Both the position numbers and the translations under genes were made by a program. The notes below the pieces were generated by a model, which made no database searches, was not told the origin of the DNA, and was given only the letters and a program-made list of their open reading frames with translations. A stretch of DNA of 64,000 nucleotides from Naegleria lovaniensis (Eukaryota > Heterolobosea > Eutetramitea > Acrasida > Naegleriidae). Shown here one piece after another: positions 20,418 through 30,843 of the stretch; position 1 is the first letter of the stretch, and each line of letters opens with the position of its first letter. The stretch spans positions 714,174 through 778,173 of the forward strand of contig NW_025407828.1 in assembly GCF_003324165.1 (NCBI RefSeq), in the 5' to 3' direction.

Positions 20418-23138
20418 TTATTTGAAAATTTGCACACGATGATTGTGATAATCGACAACAACTATTTTGCCGTCACTGGTTAAGCCAACACCATTGGGTC
20501 CATCAAAAAGACCATCCTCACTGCCATAAGATCCAAATTGTTTAACCAAGATTCCCTCTCTAATATTCCAAATAGAAATACGATTGTTGTTATAGTCACA
20601 AATGGCAGCATAGTTAAGACCAATATTTCTCTTGAAGCAGCAAATTCCAGTTGGGTCACCGTCAGAATTTTGAGTTTCACTTTTCTTGACTGAAAATTTG
20701 CGAACAAACACACCATCTGTCGTAAAAACTTGTACACGTGAATTGTACCGATCTGTAATCACCAAATTGCCATCAATATCAATATCAACACTGTTTGGTC
20801 CGTAGAAATAGCCTCCCTCCATCTCTGGATTAGTTCCATTGGTACCAAATGATTTGATAAAGGACCCATACTTGTCAAAAATCTGAATACGATGGTTGTG
20901 ATGGTCACAAACAAAAATTTTACCAGGCACGTGCTGATCTTTTGGCTCCGAGACTATAATGCCTGTTGGATACGAAAACATGCCATAATCTGTGCCTTTG
21001 GATCCGAATTTTCCAACTTCCATTCCTGATCGATCAAATGCATAGACACAATGGTCGTCACTTGTAACAAGAATGGTTCCTTCCTTAGAATCAAACGTGA
21101 CTCCATAAGGTTTTGGCACAGAGAATTTTCTCAAGAATTTTCCGTCCTTTGAGAAAATTTGTACACGATTATTTTCATTGTCACAAACGATAATGTTATC
21201 GTTTGGATCAACAACCAGATCTGTTGGGCTTGAAAATTGGCCATCTTCAGAACCTTTGCCTCCAAATTTGCAAACAAACTTTCCTTCAATTTTACACTTC
21301 TCGATAGCAACTGGGGTATTCGGACTCTGAACCAATGAAGAGCTACTTCCCGTGGTAGGAGTAGAAGACGCCGAGGAAGGCAAAGAAGTGGACGAAGATA
21401 CATGATTGCTACTAATGTTGGGAGTAGAGGCATTGCTTGAAACCTTTGGCCCAATTACTCCGAATTTGGTGTTCAGTATTTCGCTAACTTCTTTCATGGA
21501 CTCAAATGAAACTCCAACGTTCAACGTATCAGAGAGATAGCTTCTATCAATTTTTCTTAGATTTTCCTGAAATTGTTGAATCACAACTTGTATCAATAAA
21601 CTCTTTCGTGTCTTGGATTGAATGAATTCAGAAATTTCCATCTTGCTCAGATTTTCTAAAAAGCCATCCGTTAAAAATTTGATTTGAGATAATTGTTGCA
21701 TTCCACTGGTCAGTATCTTTTCAGATATTTCTTCCTCACAACACACTCTCCACTTCTCTAGTACTTCTTTCCTCTTTTGTTCAATAATTTTTTCAAGTTT
21801 ATCAAAATTATCATTAATTTCTTTCACGCCTTCTTCATGAGTTTGAGCCATTAAATTTTTATCTCGAGCCAATTTTTCCATCTTTTCTGAAATATTTTGT
21901 TGCATTTGCACAATTTGATCTTTTAGTCCTTGTTTTTCTTTTTCAAATACTTCCTCTACCAAGTCATAGTCGTGACCTTTGTGTCTCGAAATGGCGCATA
22001 AGGCACAAACCAATTCATCACCACACGTGTGACACCATGTATTGAGGCGTTGATCTTTGTGGACCTCGCAAAAATCATTAATGGTAGGGACGTGTTGTTG
22101 GTGCGAAGAGTTGGCAGATTTAGGATGTGCATCTGAGGGTGTAGAATTTGCCGAAGGAGTGTGTGATGAAGACGAGCTAGAAAGTGAAGCAGATAATGTG
22201 GAAGTTATTGAGACAATTGAAGAAATTGCTGATCCGATAGAATTTGCCAATAGAGAGGTCTGAGAAGTTGCCGATGAGGACGAAGAAGTGGACACCTTTG
22301 CTGGTGTAAAAACAAAACTATTTCTCTTGGATTGAGGGGATCCTGGAGTGGCATGGACTGTATGTTGTGTTGGAGAAGAATCTTTTCTGACCTGTGTTTG
22401 TATTTGTATTGGTTTTGGAGATGTGGAGAGAGTTGATTGTTGTTGCTCCATTTGTGCCATAGCATTACCAATCATGACAGGAGAGGCCATACTGGTTCCT
22501 GGTGGAGTCATGGTGCTGCCACTGCTGTTGTTTGCTGTTGATTTCACCAAATTGATCGGTGTTAAATCCAAAATTCCATTCTCTTGATTCTTGAATGTAT
22601 GTATGGGCTTGTTGTTGCTTGGACTTCCCACTCCTGTTTGATGACTGACATCTTGGTTCATATCCAAAGAGTTCCTTGGTGGTACAGTTACTCCTACTGG
22701 AGATGATGTTGTTACTTTTGGAGTGCCCGTAGTTGTAGCAGCTCCATGATGAAGCACAGGTGGTGTTGTTGTCGTGGAAATTCGAGAAGGTGTTGATGGT
22801 GTTGAGCTCGCATTGTTATTGTTGCTCATTGAATGGTTGTTGTTTTCAACTGCTACTCTCTTCCTACCTTCATCAAGATATTCCTCACTTTCATCCACTT
22901 GTTGTACATTATCAATGACCACTTCTTCAAGAGGTGAATTTGGTTCCATCATGTTTTGTGTTGATCCGTGATGATGAGTCGTCGATGATGATGATGATGC
23001 TTGTTTAAAATCATCTTCTTCCTCAAAAGCAAATTGTCGTTGTTCAAATTCTTCCTCTATTAATCGTTCCTGTCCCACTATTTCTGATGAAGAATGGGAT
23101 GGTAAGTGTTGTTGGAAATCATCGGCTGGATCGGACAT
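20418..23138 (-). CDS. B-box / coiled-coil / NHL-repeat protein (TRIM-NHL-like without RING)
   Basis: This is a 906-residue single-exon gene. The first 350 residues are low-complexity, rich in Ser, Thr, Gln and Asn. A B-box zinc finger lies at about 353-397: CEVHKDQRLNTWCHTCG, then CALCAISRHKGHDYD. A coiled coil follows at about 397-500, then a Ser/Thr linker. Six NHL repeats (about 620-906) end the protein, with characteristic DNENNRVQIF, DHHNHRIQIF, DRYNSRVQVF, DYNNNRISIW and DYHNHRVQIF segments. The last repeat stops at its beta strand, as in a closed six-bladed propeller. This is the TRIM32/TRIM71 layout minus the RING finger, so ubiquitin-ligase activity is not expected. NHL propellers in this family bind RNA or protein. 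The function here is unknown. Confidence 0.87.
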   Translation of the reverse strand: MSDPADDFQQHLPSHSSSEIVGQERLIEEEFEQRQFAFEEEDDFKQASSSSSTTHHHGSTQNMMEPNSPLEEVVIDNVQQVDESEEYLDEGRKRVAVENNNHSMSNNNNASSTPSTPSRISTTTTPPVLHHGAATTTGTPKVTTSSPVGVTVPPRNSLDMNQDVSHQTGVGSPSNNKPIHTFKNQENGILDLTPINLVKSTANNSSGSTMTPPGTSMASPVMIGNAMAQMEQQQSTLSTSPKPIQIQTQVRKDSSPTQHTVHATPGSPQSKRNSFVFTPAKVSTSSSSSATSQTSLLANSIGSAISSIVSITSTLSASLSSSSSSHTPSANSTPSDAHPKSANSSHQQHVPTINDFCEVHKDQRLNTWCHTCGDELVCALCAISRHKGHDYDLVEEVFEKEKQGLKDQIVQMQQNISEKMEKLARDKNLMAQTHEEGVKEINDNFDKLEKIIEQKRKEVLEKWRVCCEEEISEKILTSGMQQLSQIKFLTDGFLENLSKMEISEFIQSKTRKSLLIQVVIQQFQENLRKIDRSYLSDTLNVGVSFESMKEVSEILNTKFGVIGPKVSSNASTPNISSNHVSSSTSLPSSASSTPTTGSSSSLVQSPNTPVAIEKCKIEGKFVCKFGGKGSEDGQFSSPTDLVVDPNDNIIVCDNENNRVQIFSKDGKFLRKFSVPKPYGVTFDSKEGTILVTSDDHCVYAFDRSGMEVGKFGSKGTDYGMFSYPTGIIVSEPKDQHVPGKIFVCDHHNHRIQIFDKYGSFIKSFGTNGTNPEMEGGYFYGPNSVDIDIDGNLVITDRYNSRVQVFTTDGVFVRKFSVKKSETQNSDGDPTGICCFKRNIGLNYAAICDYNNNRISIWNIREGILVKQFGSYGSEDGLFDGPNGVGLTSDGKIVVVDYHNHRVQIFK

Positions 23139-23559
23139 GAAAAAATTAAATTTTCAAATGATGATGAGAGCTATGCCAATCTAAATAATTATTTACAGCA
23201 GTGAATATGTTGTGGTTGATGATGGGAGGTTGTTTTTTCACCCTTGATCAAGTCGCGTGTTGTTGATGATCTTGTATGATGCTCTATTGAAATTCAATGA
23301 GAGTCTCTCAATAATGGTGGGAAAAAGAACAATGGAGATGATTTTTTTAAATTTTCCAAATTCGAATTATTCAAAGGGCATTCTTGGAATCAAAGTTTAA
23401 TGAAATCATAGAAATGTATTAGCCTTTGGCCACTTGTGGGTCCATCATCATGATGGTTGCACGTCCATCACCAAGAAAGTTGAGTATTGATCTAGATCCG
23501 GAAAGACATCTTTCAAAAAAATTATCACAACTATCTTCACACAAGAACCATCGCATCAA
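23139..23559. other. divergent intergenic region, no gene seen
   Basis: This 420-bp spacer lies between the divergent starts of the B-box/NHL gene (23138, minus) and the CAP gene (23560, plus). It is AT-rich with a CCATCATCATGATGG palindrome near 23441-23455. It presumably carries both promoters. No ORF or RNA gene is supported. Confidence 0.5.
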
Positions 23560-24418
23560 ATGAGTCACAACCGCAAGCCAGTAACCGCATCTCTCATTCT
23601 CTCATTCTCATTGTTCCTCTTGTCGTTGATGTTCATTAACTTATTCTCATCACACGCCTCTTGTCAATCCATTAATGCATTCTCATCTTCAGAGAAGACA
23701 AGTATTGTGAATGCTCATAATACCGCTCGTTTCGATTCGACCTTGTCTCCTCCAGCAGCAAATATGCAAAGCATGGTGTGGGATGATGCCTTAGCAACCA
23801 CAGCAGCAAATTATGTCAATCAATGTGTGTTTGCTCACAACGCAAATAGAGGTTCCAATGTGGGTGAAAATATTTACATGGGTTATTCACAAACGATAGG
23901 AACAGCTGCTGTGAATAGTTGGGCATCTGAGAAACAATATTATAATTATTATTCAGGATGTCAAAATGTAAGGAATTTGTGTTGTCATTTCAATCTAACC
24001 CATTGCGAAAATAATCTCACACGAACGCACTTCTCATCACCCTTACCAAATTTACCATTTGTACACACTCATACACCCAATGAAGGGACAAGTCTGTGGT
24101 CACTACACACAAATTATTTGGGCTTCCTCAGTAAAAGTAGGATGTGCTCGCAAAACTTGCTCCACAATTACTGGTTATCCAAATTTCAATGGAGCTACCA
24201 TTGTTGTTTGTAATTATTCACCTGCTGGCAATTACAATGGTCAAAAGCCATATGTGGCTGGAACTGCAGCTCCAAGTACCAATAAGCCAAATAATGGCAC
24301 CAATACCAAAACTAATGAGGCGGTGACAAGTGTGGTTGGACATTATCAGTATGTCGTGATGTTGTTGAGTGCCATGTTCGTTCTCATCGTGACAGGCTGT
24401 ACATCTTCTTGGTATTAA
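23560..24418 (+). CDS. secreted CAP/SCP (PR-1-like) protein, two exons
   Basis: Exons are 23560-23967 and 24086-24418, joined across a 118-nt intron (GTAAGG...GAAG) in phase 0, giving 246 residues. An N-terminal signal peptide of about 35 residues (hydrophobic LILSFSLFLLSLMFINLF) precedes the CAP domain. CAP signatures are HNTAR, MVWDDALATTAANYVNQCVFAHN, NVGENIYMG, VNSWASEKQYY and, right across the splice junction, a motif ending in QVCGHYTQIIWASSVKVGCA, then VVCNYSPAGNY. The canonical CAP histidines and glutamates are in place. A Thr/Asn-rich linker leads to a hydrophobic C-terminus (YVVMLLSAMFVLIVTGC), fitting a GPI anchor signal or single membrane pass. CAP proteins are extracellular and bind sterols or modulate host or prey interactions. 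The exact role is unknown. Confidence 0.88.
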
Positions 24419-24562
24419 AAAAGAACAATTCTCAAGGAAGTCGTAGTAATTGTGTCCGATTGAAAATTCAATATTGATTTCCACAACATAATCCCTCAAT
24501 ATGGAAGGACTATAATTTCTCGATTGAAAGCTTGATGTTGTAGTCTGTAGTTGTCGGTACCC

Positions 24563-25769
24563 TCATGAATAGTCGTATTCATCGAATGGTTCTCGCACAT
24601 CATCCGATGGGCTTTCAAATTGCAAATTTCGAATCAATCGATAACTAATGGGAACATTTTCAATTTTGTGTTGACGTTGTACAATGAGCTTGTCTATATT
24701 GTTCAGCATGGTCATTGAAAAAAATTAGAGATCATTACCACCTTAATAATGGTAAAAAAACTTACGTAAAAAAGTCTCTGGATGAAACATCGCTTTCGTG
24801 TCATCCTTGATTTTCTCAATTTCAAAAAATAATTGTGACATGGAATCCATCACCTTGACAGAACCAAATGACACTTGATCATTCACACCTCCCCAATTAT
24901 AAATTAATGGTGTGTACAGAGTATTTTCATCGACCTTAAAATTCAACAAATCTACTCTATTTTCAAAAAAGACATCCGAGCGCAACCGTACCACAATATC
25001 ATAATAATCTCGATTCAATTGCAACTTTTCCTTCATTATATCATTATGTTTTTTCATGTCCTCAAATGAATCTCGAATGAGTGAGATGGAATAAACCCAA
25101 TTAGTGCACTTCTCTATCGTAAATAAATGGGTGCACTCTCTTCCTGTGAATGGAAAATGTGAATACACTTTTTTAGCTTTTTCTTTTAGTTGATCAACAT
25201 TGGCTTTTTCCACTCTTTCCACACGACATTCTTCAACATGCTCGAAATAGCATCATAACTCAATTTCTCACTCTCCTCACGATACACCATTGAAATAAAC
25301 AAATCAGGCCAATCATTCAATCCAAAAAATTCATTTTGTAAAAAGTAGAACACTTGGCCAAAGGTTCGGATCGAGCCAGTCAATAAGATGGCAATTTTGT
25401 TGGTTCTTGTATTTTTGTATTTGAATTTTGCATGTCAGAAATGCTCTTATCATAATTATTATGTTGTATTCGTGTTGTTCGGGAATGGCCGTATTTTCGT
25501 TTGTTCTCAGAAGGAATGAAGGTCGAAATTGTATGATTTTTGTTGTTGTTGTTTCGAGTGGATTTGACTCTGGAATTGCACTCTTTGGCTCTGAATTTGA
25601 AAAAAGATGACGCATCCTGAGAGATTGGCTTGTTTCTAAGTGGAATGAATAGGAGAGTGGAGAGCACCAGGAAGAAAATCAAAAGAAGGGCCACATTGCG
25701 GAAGGAGAGTTTGAACATTTTTTTCAAAACAGGAAGTATTGACATTTGGCATTGACCTTGCATTATCAT
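24563..25769 (-). CDS. type II membrane glycosyltransferase-like protein (two frame breaks)
   Basis: Exons on the minus strand are 25769-24766 and 24693-24563, with a 72-nt intron (GTAAGT...ATAG, phase 1). A hydrophobic anchor (VALLLIFFLVLSTLLFIPL) near residue 30 gives type II topology, followed by a basic Asn/Ser-rich stem. The luminal part has the layout of a GT-A-like domain: IAILLTGSIRTF, YDIVVRLRSDVFF (R-x-D) and NWGGVNDQVSFGS. The frame changes near 25385 (inside an AAAA run) and near 25225, and no GT donor is available at the first site. One added base at each site gives 378 residues with all motifs in one frame. A Golgi sugar transferase is likely; donor and acceptor are unknown. The C-terminal exon is short and polar and ends in DEYDYS. 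Confidence 0.68.
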
Positions 25770-26007
25770 CGCAGACCGTTTTATATTTCAAATGACATGA
25801 CTTGGTTTATTCTTGTGAAACCACCTATTCATAAATTGAGGAAAATATGAAAAACAATGAGTGTCACATCCAATTTGAAAAAGAACGAAGGTTTTTTTCT
25901 CAAATTGAAGGTTTCTCTTCCATGGCACGTATTTAAGGAGCAAGGGGCGAAAAGTGAAATCAAAAACAAGAGAAAAAAAATCCATCAAACAAAAAACCTT
26001 CATCATC

Positions 26008-28378
26008 ATGTCCTATTACTTGAAAGAGCTAGGAGAAGATGATGATGAATATTCATATTCTTCAGAAGAATATGGAGAAGAAGATGAATACGAGCAAGAA
26101 TATGATGATGATGAACAAGTAGGAGAACCTGAGGAACAAGAACCAAAACCCGGCTCGGCCATTCAAATCGTTTCTCTCTCCGATAAGAAGACTCAACAAA
26201 AGAAAAAGTCCAACAACAAGGTTCAACACGTTCTAACGAACAAAAAGAAGGAGGAAAATGTCGTGATGGAAATCACTCAAGAAGAGCTCGATTATTATCA
26301 ACAATTGAAACTGTACGGTATTCATGGAACTGATAACAAAAAGAAGAAGAATGATACGGATGGCTTGAGTGAACAAGTTTCATTCAAATTAGATGTGTTA
26401 CAGTCATCAAAAATGTTTTTTGAATCGATCAAGCCTTCAGAAGTCATCATTTATTCAGGAAACCCAAAATATGAAGAACAAAAGAAATACATTTTGCGGC
26501 ATCAACATGAAATTTCAGTTCAAAAACCAAACGCATATCGAAATACGGACGAAATGATTGCAGGTGAAACTGTAGCTCCACCATTGCAAACTCAAGAAAC
26601 TACTCACAAGTTTAAAGCTGCTCTTGTATCTTTATACCTTTACCAGTAATGCGAAACAATTCGACGTGGTACAAATCGAAAAACCAAAGCAACAGAAAAA
26701 TCTTGTTGTTTGGCCTTCTGCAAGATATGGCCACTCTAGTTGCCTTGTCTCAAATTTAATGTTTATTTTCGGAGGGCGCAACCAAAAGAACGACTTTTTG
26801 AACGACTTGTACATGTACGATACGACATCCAAAATTTGGACAGAAATTGTGTGTGACTCAATGCTGCCACCACAACTTTTTAAACATCAGACCTTTGCTG
26901 TCAACAACCAATCGTTTTATGTTTATGGAGGTGAACTCAAGGACGATAGTGAACGTTCAGATGCGCTCTATCGATTTGATATTGGTGACAAGAAATGGAA
27001 TTTAATTGAAATTATCTCAGAGCAAGCTCTTGACGAAGAGAGCAATAAGGCACTTCCTTGTGCTGGACATTCATGTTTTGTCATACAAGGAAAATTATTA
27101 AGAATTGGTGGTATCGCTAAAAAGGGAGATTCTTGTGTTAGAATTTTGAACATGGCTGATCCAGGAAGACCTATTCCTTTGTGCTCGTATTTGGAGAACA
27201 AGAGAGATGAAGGCTTTTTGTGTGATGTTGTGTTTCGGTTGCGTGACCATGAGCAAAACGCGCAACACGAGCAAGGAATCGATACCTTGAGTTATGTGTT
27301 GGCACATAAGGCCATCATTAAGGCCAGATGCTCATCATTGCATGCCAAGATTTTACAAAGCACTGAAACAATGAGTACTCATCGACTAAGTGGTACCTTC
27401 CATGAGAATTGTGAAGAAATCACCCTGGTAGACATTACCGATTGCACTACTCACATTTTTGAACAATATCTCAATTTCCTCTACACTGGTTCTATCCATT
27501 TGAACAATTTGGACGATGTTAAGGCGTTCATGGCCTATGTTAAGCAAACATCGGAAACTCATCATTATCCGTTCGTTTCTAGAATTTGTTCACTGGATGA
27601 GAGAAAGGATCTAGGAATGACAAAGCAAATTCTTGCTCAACTTCACCAAGATTTTTCGTCACTCATTAACGATCATACCTATAGTGATCTTGTTGTCGTA
27701 TTGGATGGAGATCAAGGAGGATCAACTGTGTCACAACAAGCTCACAATCCTCCAGGGGAGGAGATTTTCGAAGAAGAACCATTTGAAATTCCAGAAACTA
27801 GTTTTGATATTGCTCCAACCATGGAAAATGGCAATAACCATGACGAAAATGATACTGCTGCTGTGGAAATCATGTCACCTCTTCCAAAAGCCTCATCTTC
27901 ATCATCAAATACTACAACCAATGGAATTGCGGTTCATCGATTGATTATGGCAAGAAGTCCATTCTTTTCTCGCATGTTTGTCACTTCTGGAATGTTGGAA
28001 GCAAAAGAAAAAGTTGTTCACTTGAGTGATTATTCCACCGAAGTTATGCTCCAAGTTTTAAATTATTTGTACACGGACACCATTGTTCTCACTCCAAGAA
28101 ATTGTTTGGGAATTTTAGTGTATTGCATCATGCTTGATTTGGTTGACATGGCCAGTTGCTGTCGTCGAATGGTTGTTTCACTATTGGATAATTCTATTGT
28201 TTGGTCCGTATTTGAAATTGCCACACTTTACAATGACAAATCATTGGAGAGTGAATGTGAACGTTACGTTCTAGCAAGATACGAAGATTTGTGTAATTCC
28301 ATTGGATTTTTACAATTGCCCGAAATGACTCGTATCAAAATCAAACAAGCTTTTGAAAAGAGAAAGAAGCATAAATAA
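26008..28378 (+). CDS. kelch-BTB-BTB protein (LZTR1-like layout; break or 46-nt intron near 26600)
   Basis: The start is ATG 26008; the frame to the left begins only at GTG. The N-terminus is strongly acidic and then basic (about residues 1-200). Kelch units follow (SARYGHSSCL, MFIFGGR, LNDLYMYDTTSKIW, FYVYGGE, LYRFDIGDKKW, GHSCFVIQGKLLRIGG). A first BTB domain (GFLCDVVFRL, LAHKAIIKARC, FEQYLNFLYTG) comes next, then a second BTB (YSDLVVVLDG, VHRLIMARSPFFSRMFVTSG, MLQVLNYLYTD) and a BACK-like helical tail. The reading frame shifts just before the kelch part. Either a 46-nt intron (GTAGCT...AAAG, phase 0) is removed, or one base is in excess near 26625-26640. Kelch plus two BTB domains is the layout of LZTR1, a CUL3 substrate adaptor. 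A CUL3 adaptor role is inferred, not shown. Confidence 0.78.
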
Positions 28379-28648
28379 ATGTTAACCAACTTATCATTGA
28401 GAGACTTATTCATTGAAAACATTCGAGTCAATCAACAAACTTGACCCTATCAAAATGATGATTCAATTTTCTCCGAATGTTAATTTAAATTGAACTCAAG
28501 AAATTCAATCAAAAAAAACACTCGAGACCTTCATCAACAACAAACGAAGTGGAGCTACTTCTTGACACACCATAGCCCACCGAATATTGCATTGTTCTTT
28601 TCTCAAAAAAGAGTCTCTCCATCCACCAACAACTGTTGTTCGCTCCGA

Positions 28649-29563
28649 ATGCATGCAGAGAATATTCTAAATAAGGAAATGGTGCAACAAGAAGCACAAC
28701 ACCATCATGAGGAAGAAGAGGAAGACCATGCTCATTCCTGTGGAGTCTCTTCCTCCTCTTCAACGACCACCTCAACCAATTGCAGCAGTACCTCTATGAC
28801 CATTGAACAACATCCCAATTCAGCCAACGAGAGAACCACCATTCCATGTAAATATTTCATGAATGGATTTTGTAAGAATGGCGATCAATGTAGTTTCTAT
28901 CATCCTCAATCGCCCAATTCTTTTATGTTTTTTTATCAACAAATGCTTTTGAATGCACCGCCTTGTCATGAATCTCCTCAACAACAACAACAACAACAAC
29001 AACGAATGATGTATATCATGACACCAATTCCTCAACCAATTGCATGGATGTCATCCACTTACGATCATCATTCTTCAAATATGTTTCATTCTTCGTCTTC
29101 TAATTTATATTATAATCCTCATTTGACAACACAACCTTACTTTTTTAATTCCTATCCTTCAACGATTACAACAAATCCACAACAACAATCTCATCCTCAC
29201 AACAGACATTTTGCTCAAAGAAGAAGTATTCAATCATCACCCTCTCACAGTCATCCTCATCATGCAAAAAGTAATACGAATTCTGCAGCCACCAATATTT
29301 CCATGTATAGCGAAATTTTTGAAGATGGAGAAGATGAACCTTCGTTTTATCAACCCAAAGTGTGTACGTTTTATGTGAGTGGAAAAGGTTGTAAATATGG
29401 ATATCATTGCAAATTCTTTCATCCCTCGACGAGTAAATGTGTGAGTACGAATGAAACAAGTTCCAGTCAGCGCTTGAATACTTTTAACGCAAGTGGAAGA
29501 ACGCATTCAGAACATGGTTATCATTATTCAAATACGAATCGTTCATCATCATTGCATGCTTGA
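28649..29563 (+). CDS. CCCH zinc-finger protein with two fingers
   Basis: The first in-frame ATG is at 28649 (304 residues); the frame is open to 28490 but starts only with TTG there. Two CCCH fingers are visible: CKYFMNGFCKNGDQCSFYH (about residue 68) and CTFYVSGKGCKYGYHCKFFH (about residue 238). They have the spacing C-x7/8-C-x5-C-x3-H of single-stranded RNA-binding fingers. They are unusually far apart (about 170 residues) rather than tandem as in TTP. The linker is rich in Gln, His and Ser with a polyGln run coded by CAA at 28979-29001. An RNA-binding regulator of mRNA stability, translation or processing is likely; the target is unknown. It is convergent with the gene ending at 29580, 16 bp away. 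Confidence 0.8.
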   Translation: MHAENILNKEMVQQEAQHHHEEEEEDHAHSCGVSSSSSTTTSTNCSSTSMTIEQHPNSANERTTIPCKYFMNGFCKNGDQCSFYHPQSPNSFMFFYQQMLLNAPPCHESPQQQQQQQQRMMYIMTPIPQPIAWMSSTYDHHSSNMFHSSSSNLYYNPHLTTQPYFFNSYPSTITTNPQQQSHPHNRHFAQRRSIQSSPSHSHPHHAKSNTNSAATNISMYSEIFEDGEDEPSFYQPKVCTFYVSGKGCKYGYHCKFFHPSTSKCVSTNETSSSQRLNTFNASGRTHSEHGYHYSNTNRSSSLHA

Positions 29564-29579
29564 ACTCGATTGGCATTGT

Positions 29580-30278
29580 TTATTGATTTTTGTAATAAAA
29601 ATGAAAATCATAGACTTGTTTCTCACACATAGAGACAATGGAAATGTCTGAAAACGATGCCATGTGATCATTTCTCAATTCCGAACAATAGCTCAATAAT
29701 TTGTTTTTCATGACAAACGCTTGTTTTAAAGCATATGGTTTCATTGACTTTTCAATTATTTCTTGATTGATCCATTCGAAACGATTCGTCTCATAATAAT
29801 CAGTTGAATATGCATGTGTCAAGATTTTGTGAAAATACCAAGTGTTTGTTTTGACCCGTTGAATCATGCTTGCTTTTCGCTTCACGACAAGTAATGACAA
29901 GGAGAAACTGGAATAGAATTTTTCAGGTAAAAACTCGAAAAGTTCAGGATATTCCTTCAGCAAAACTTGAAGAAAATGTTTCGAAGTGATATTCATCTTG
30001 GGAAGGAAATCCTGTTGAATGAATTGCACTTGTTTCGGGTCATTACTCTTCATATAATTGTCCACAAGTTGAAACACAAAATGACACATGTCTCTATCGA
30101 GTTTTAATCGTTTTGACATGAAATGAAAAGCATTGAGATGATTCAATAGAGCTGCCTTGACAATTTCTGGATCATCTCTAAGATAGTCAGAAATGTTTTG
30201 GAGCTGAGAACCATTCTGAGAAATCCACACCAGTGCCGATGTGGTATCGGAAAATCGAATTGTAGTTTTTGGTGACAT
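29580..30278 (-). CDS. DUF4116-like helical protein
   Basis: This is a 232-residue single-exon gene with an ATG start. The N-terminal half has the DUF4116-like rhythm: LRDDPEIVKAALLNHLNAFHFMSKRLKLDRDM, recognisable by D-x-E-I-V followed by a helix and a second Asp-rich turn. The rest is helical with conserved-looking aromatic residues (WYFHKIL, FEWINQEIIEKS). No signal peptide or membrane segment is present. It is related in style to the C-terminal half of the gene at 16068-18247, but I see no F-box. DUF4116 units are expanded in some protists and have no known function. The similarity is by eye and moderate. Confidence 0.6.
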   Translation of the reverse strand: MSPKTTIRFSDTTSALVWISQNGSQLQNISDYLRDDPEIVKAALLNHLNAFHFMSKRLKLDRDMCHFVFQLVDNYMKSNDPKQVQFIQQDFLPKMNITSKHFLQVLLKEYPELFEFLPEKFYSSFSLSLLVVKRKASMIQRVKTNTWYFHKILTHAYSTDYYETNRFEWINQEIIEKSMKPYALKQAFVMKNKLLSYCSELRNDHMASFSDISIVSMCEKQVYDFHFYYKNQ

Positions 30279-30843
30279 TTTCGTTGGCGAAGAAGAGAGA
30301 ACATTTTAAGAGAGGATCTCATTTGGGAAGAGAGGGAGCGATTGGAAATAGGTAAAATTGTTGTTGTCGTTCATGTTGAAGTGTCAACAGTGAAGAGATG
30401 GAAGCAAGATTGGGTGATTTATAATTCTGACATTTTTTTTTGGAGATTTGAAAAAGAGTAATGTTAGTCGTTGTGTTTGAGGGAATGGAATTTGGTAAAG
30501 ATTGAAATTGAAGGCCAGGCAACTGTTTTACAACTCCAATACAACCACAAGCTGTAACAGTTGGCTTTCTTGTTCGTTAACCATGAAGACTTTGGAATGT
30601 GGATAACATTTAATATTGAAACATTTGTTTTTGGTCATGGTGTTTATGTACATTCCAGGACGCTTGACAATAATGGAAAAAAATTTTCGTTAAACCGCAA
30701 CGGCTGATTCCACATCAAAAAAATCCTCAAACGCGATTAAGGGCGAGTGCCACTAAGGAGGCTCCTCATTAACGACCACCACCAATAACCGACTGAATAT
30801 TCCTTTTTACACGCTTCCTTCGAAACAAACCATTCGATCATCC
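30279..30843. other. intergenic, no gene seen
   Basis: This spacer between divergent genes is about 560 bp. It contains an imperfect inverted pair, AACTGTT near 30521 and AACAGTT near 30556, and short ORFs with no protein character. Nothing else is recognised. Confidence 0.5.

Noticed and set aside
22057-22971. Plus-strand ORFs opposite the B-box/NHL gene
   Set aside because: They are antisense shadows of low-complexity coding sequence with no motifs.
28979-29001. CAA repeat as an expanded microsatellite
   Set aside because: It is short and lies inside the coding region as a polyGln tract typical of such proteins.
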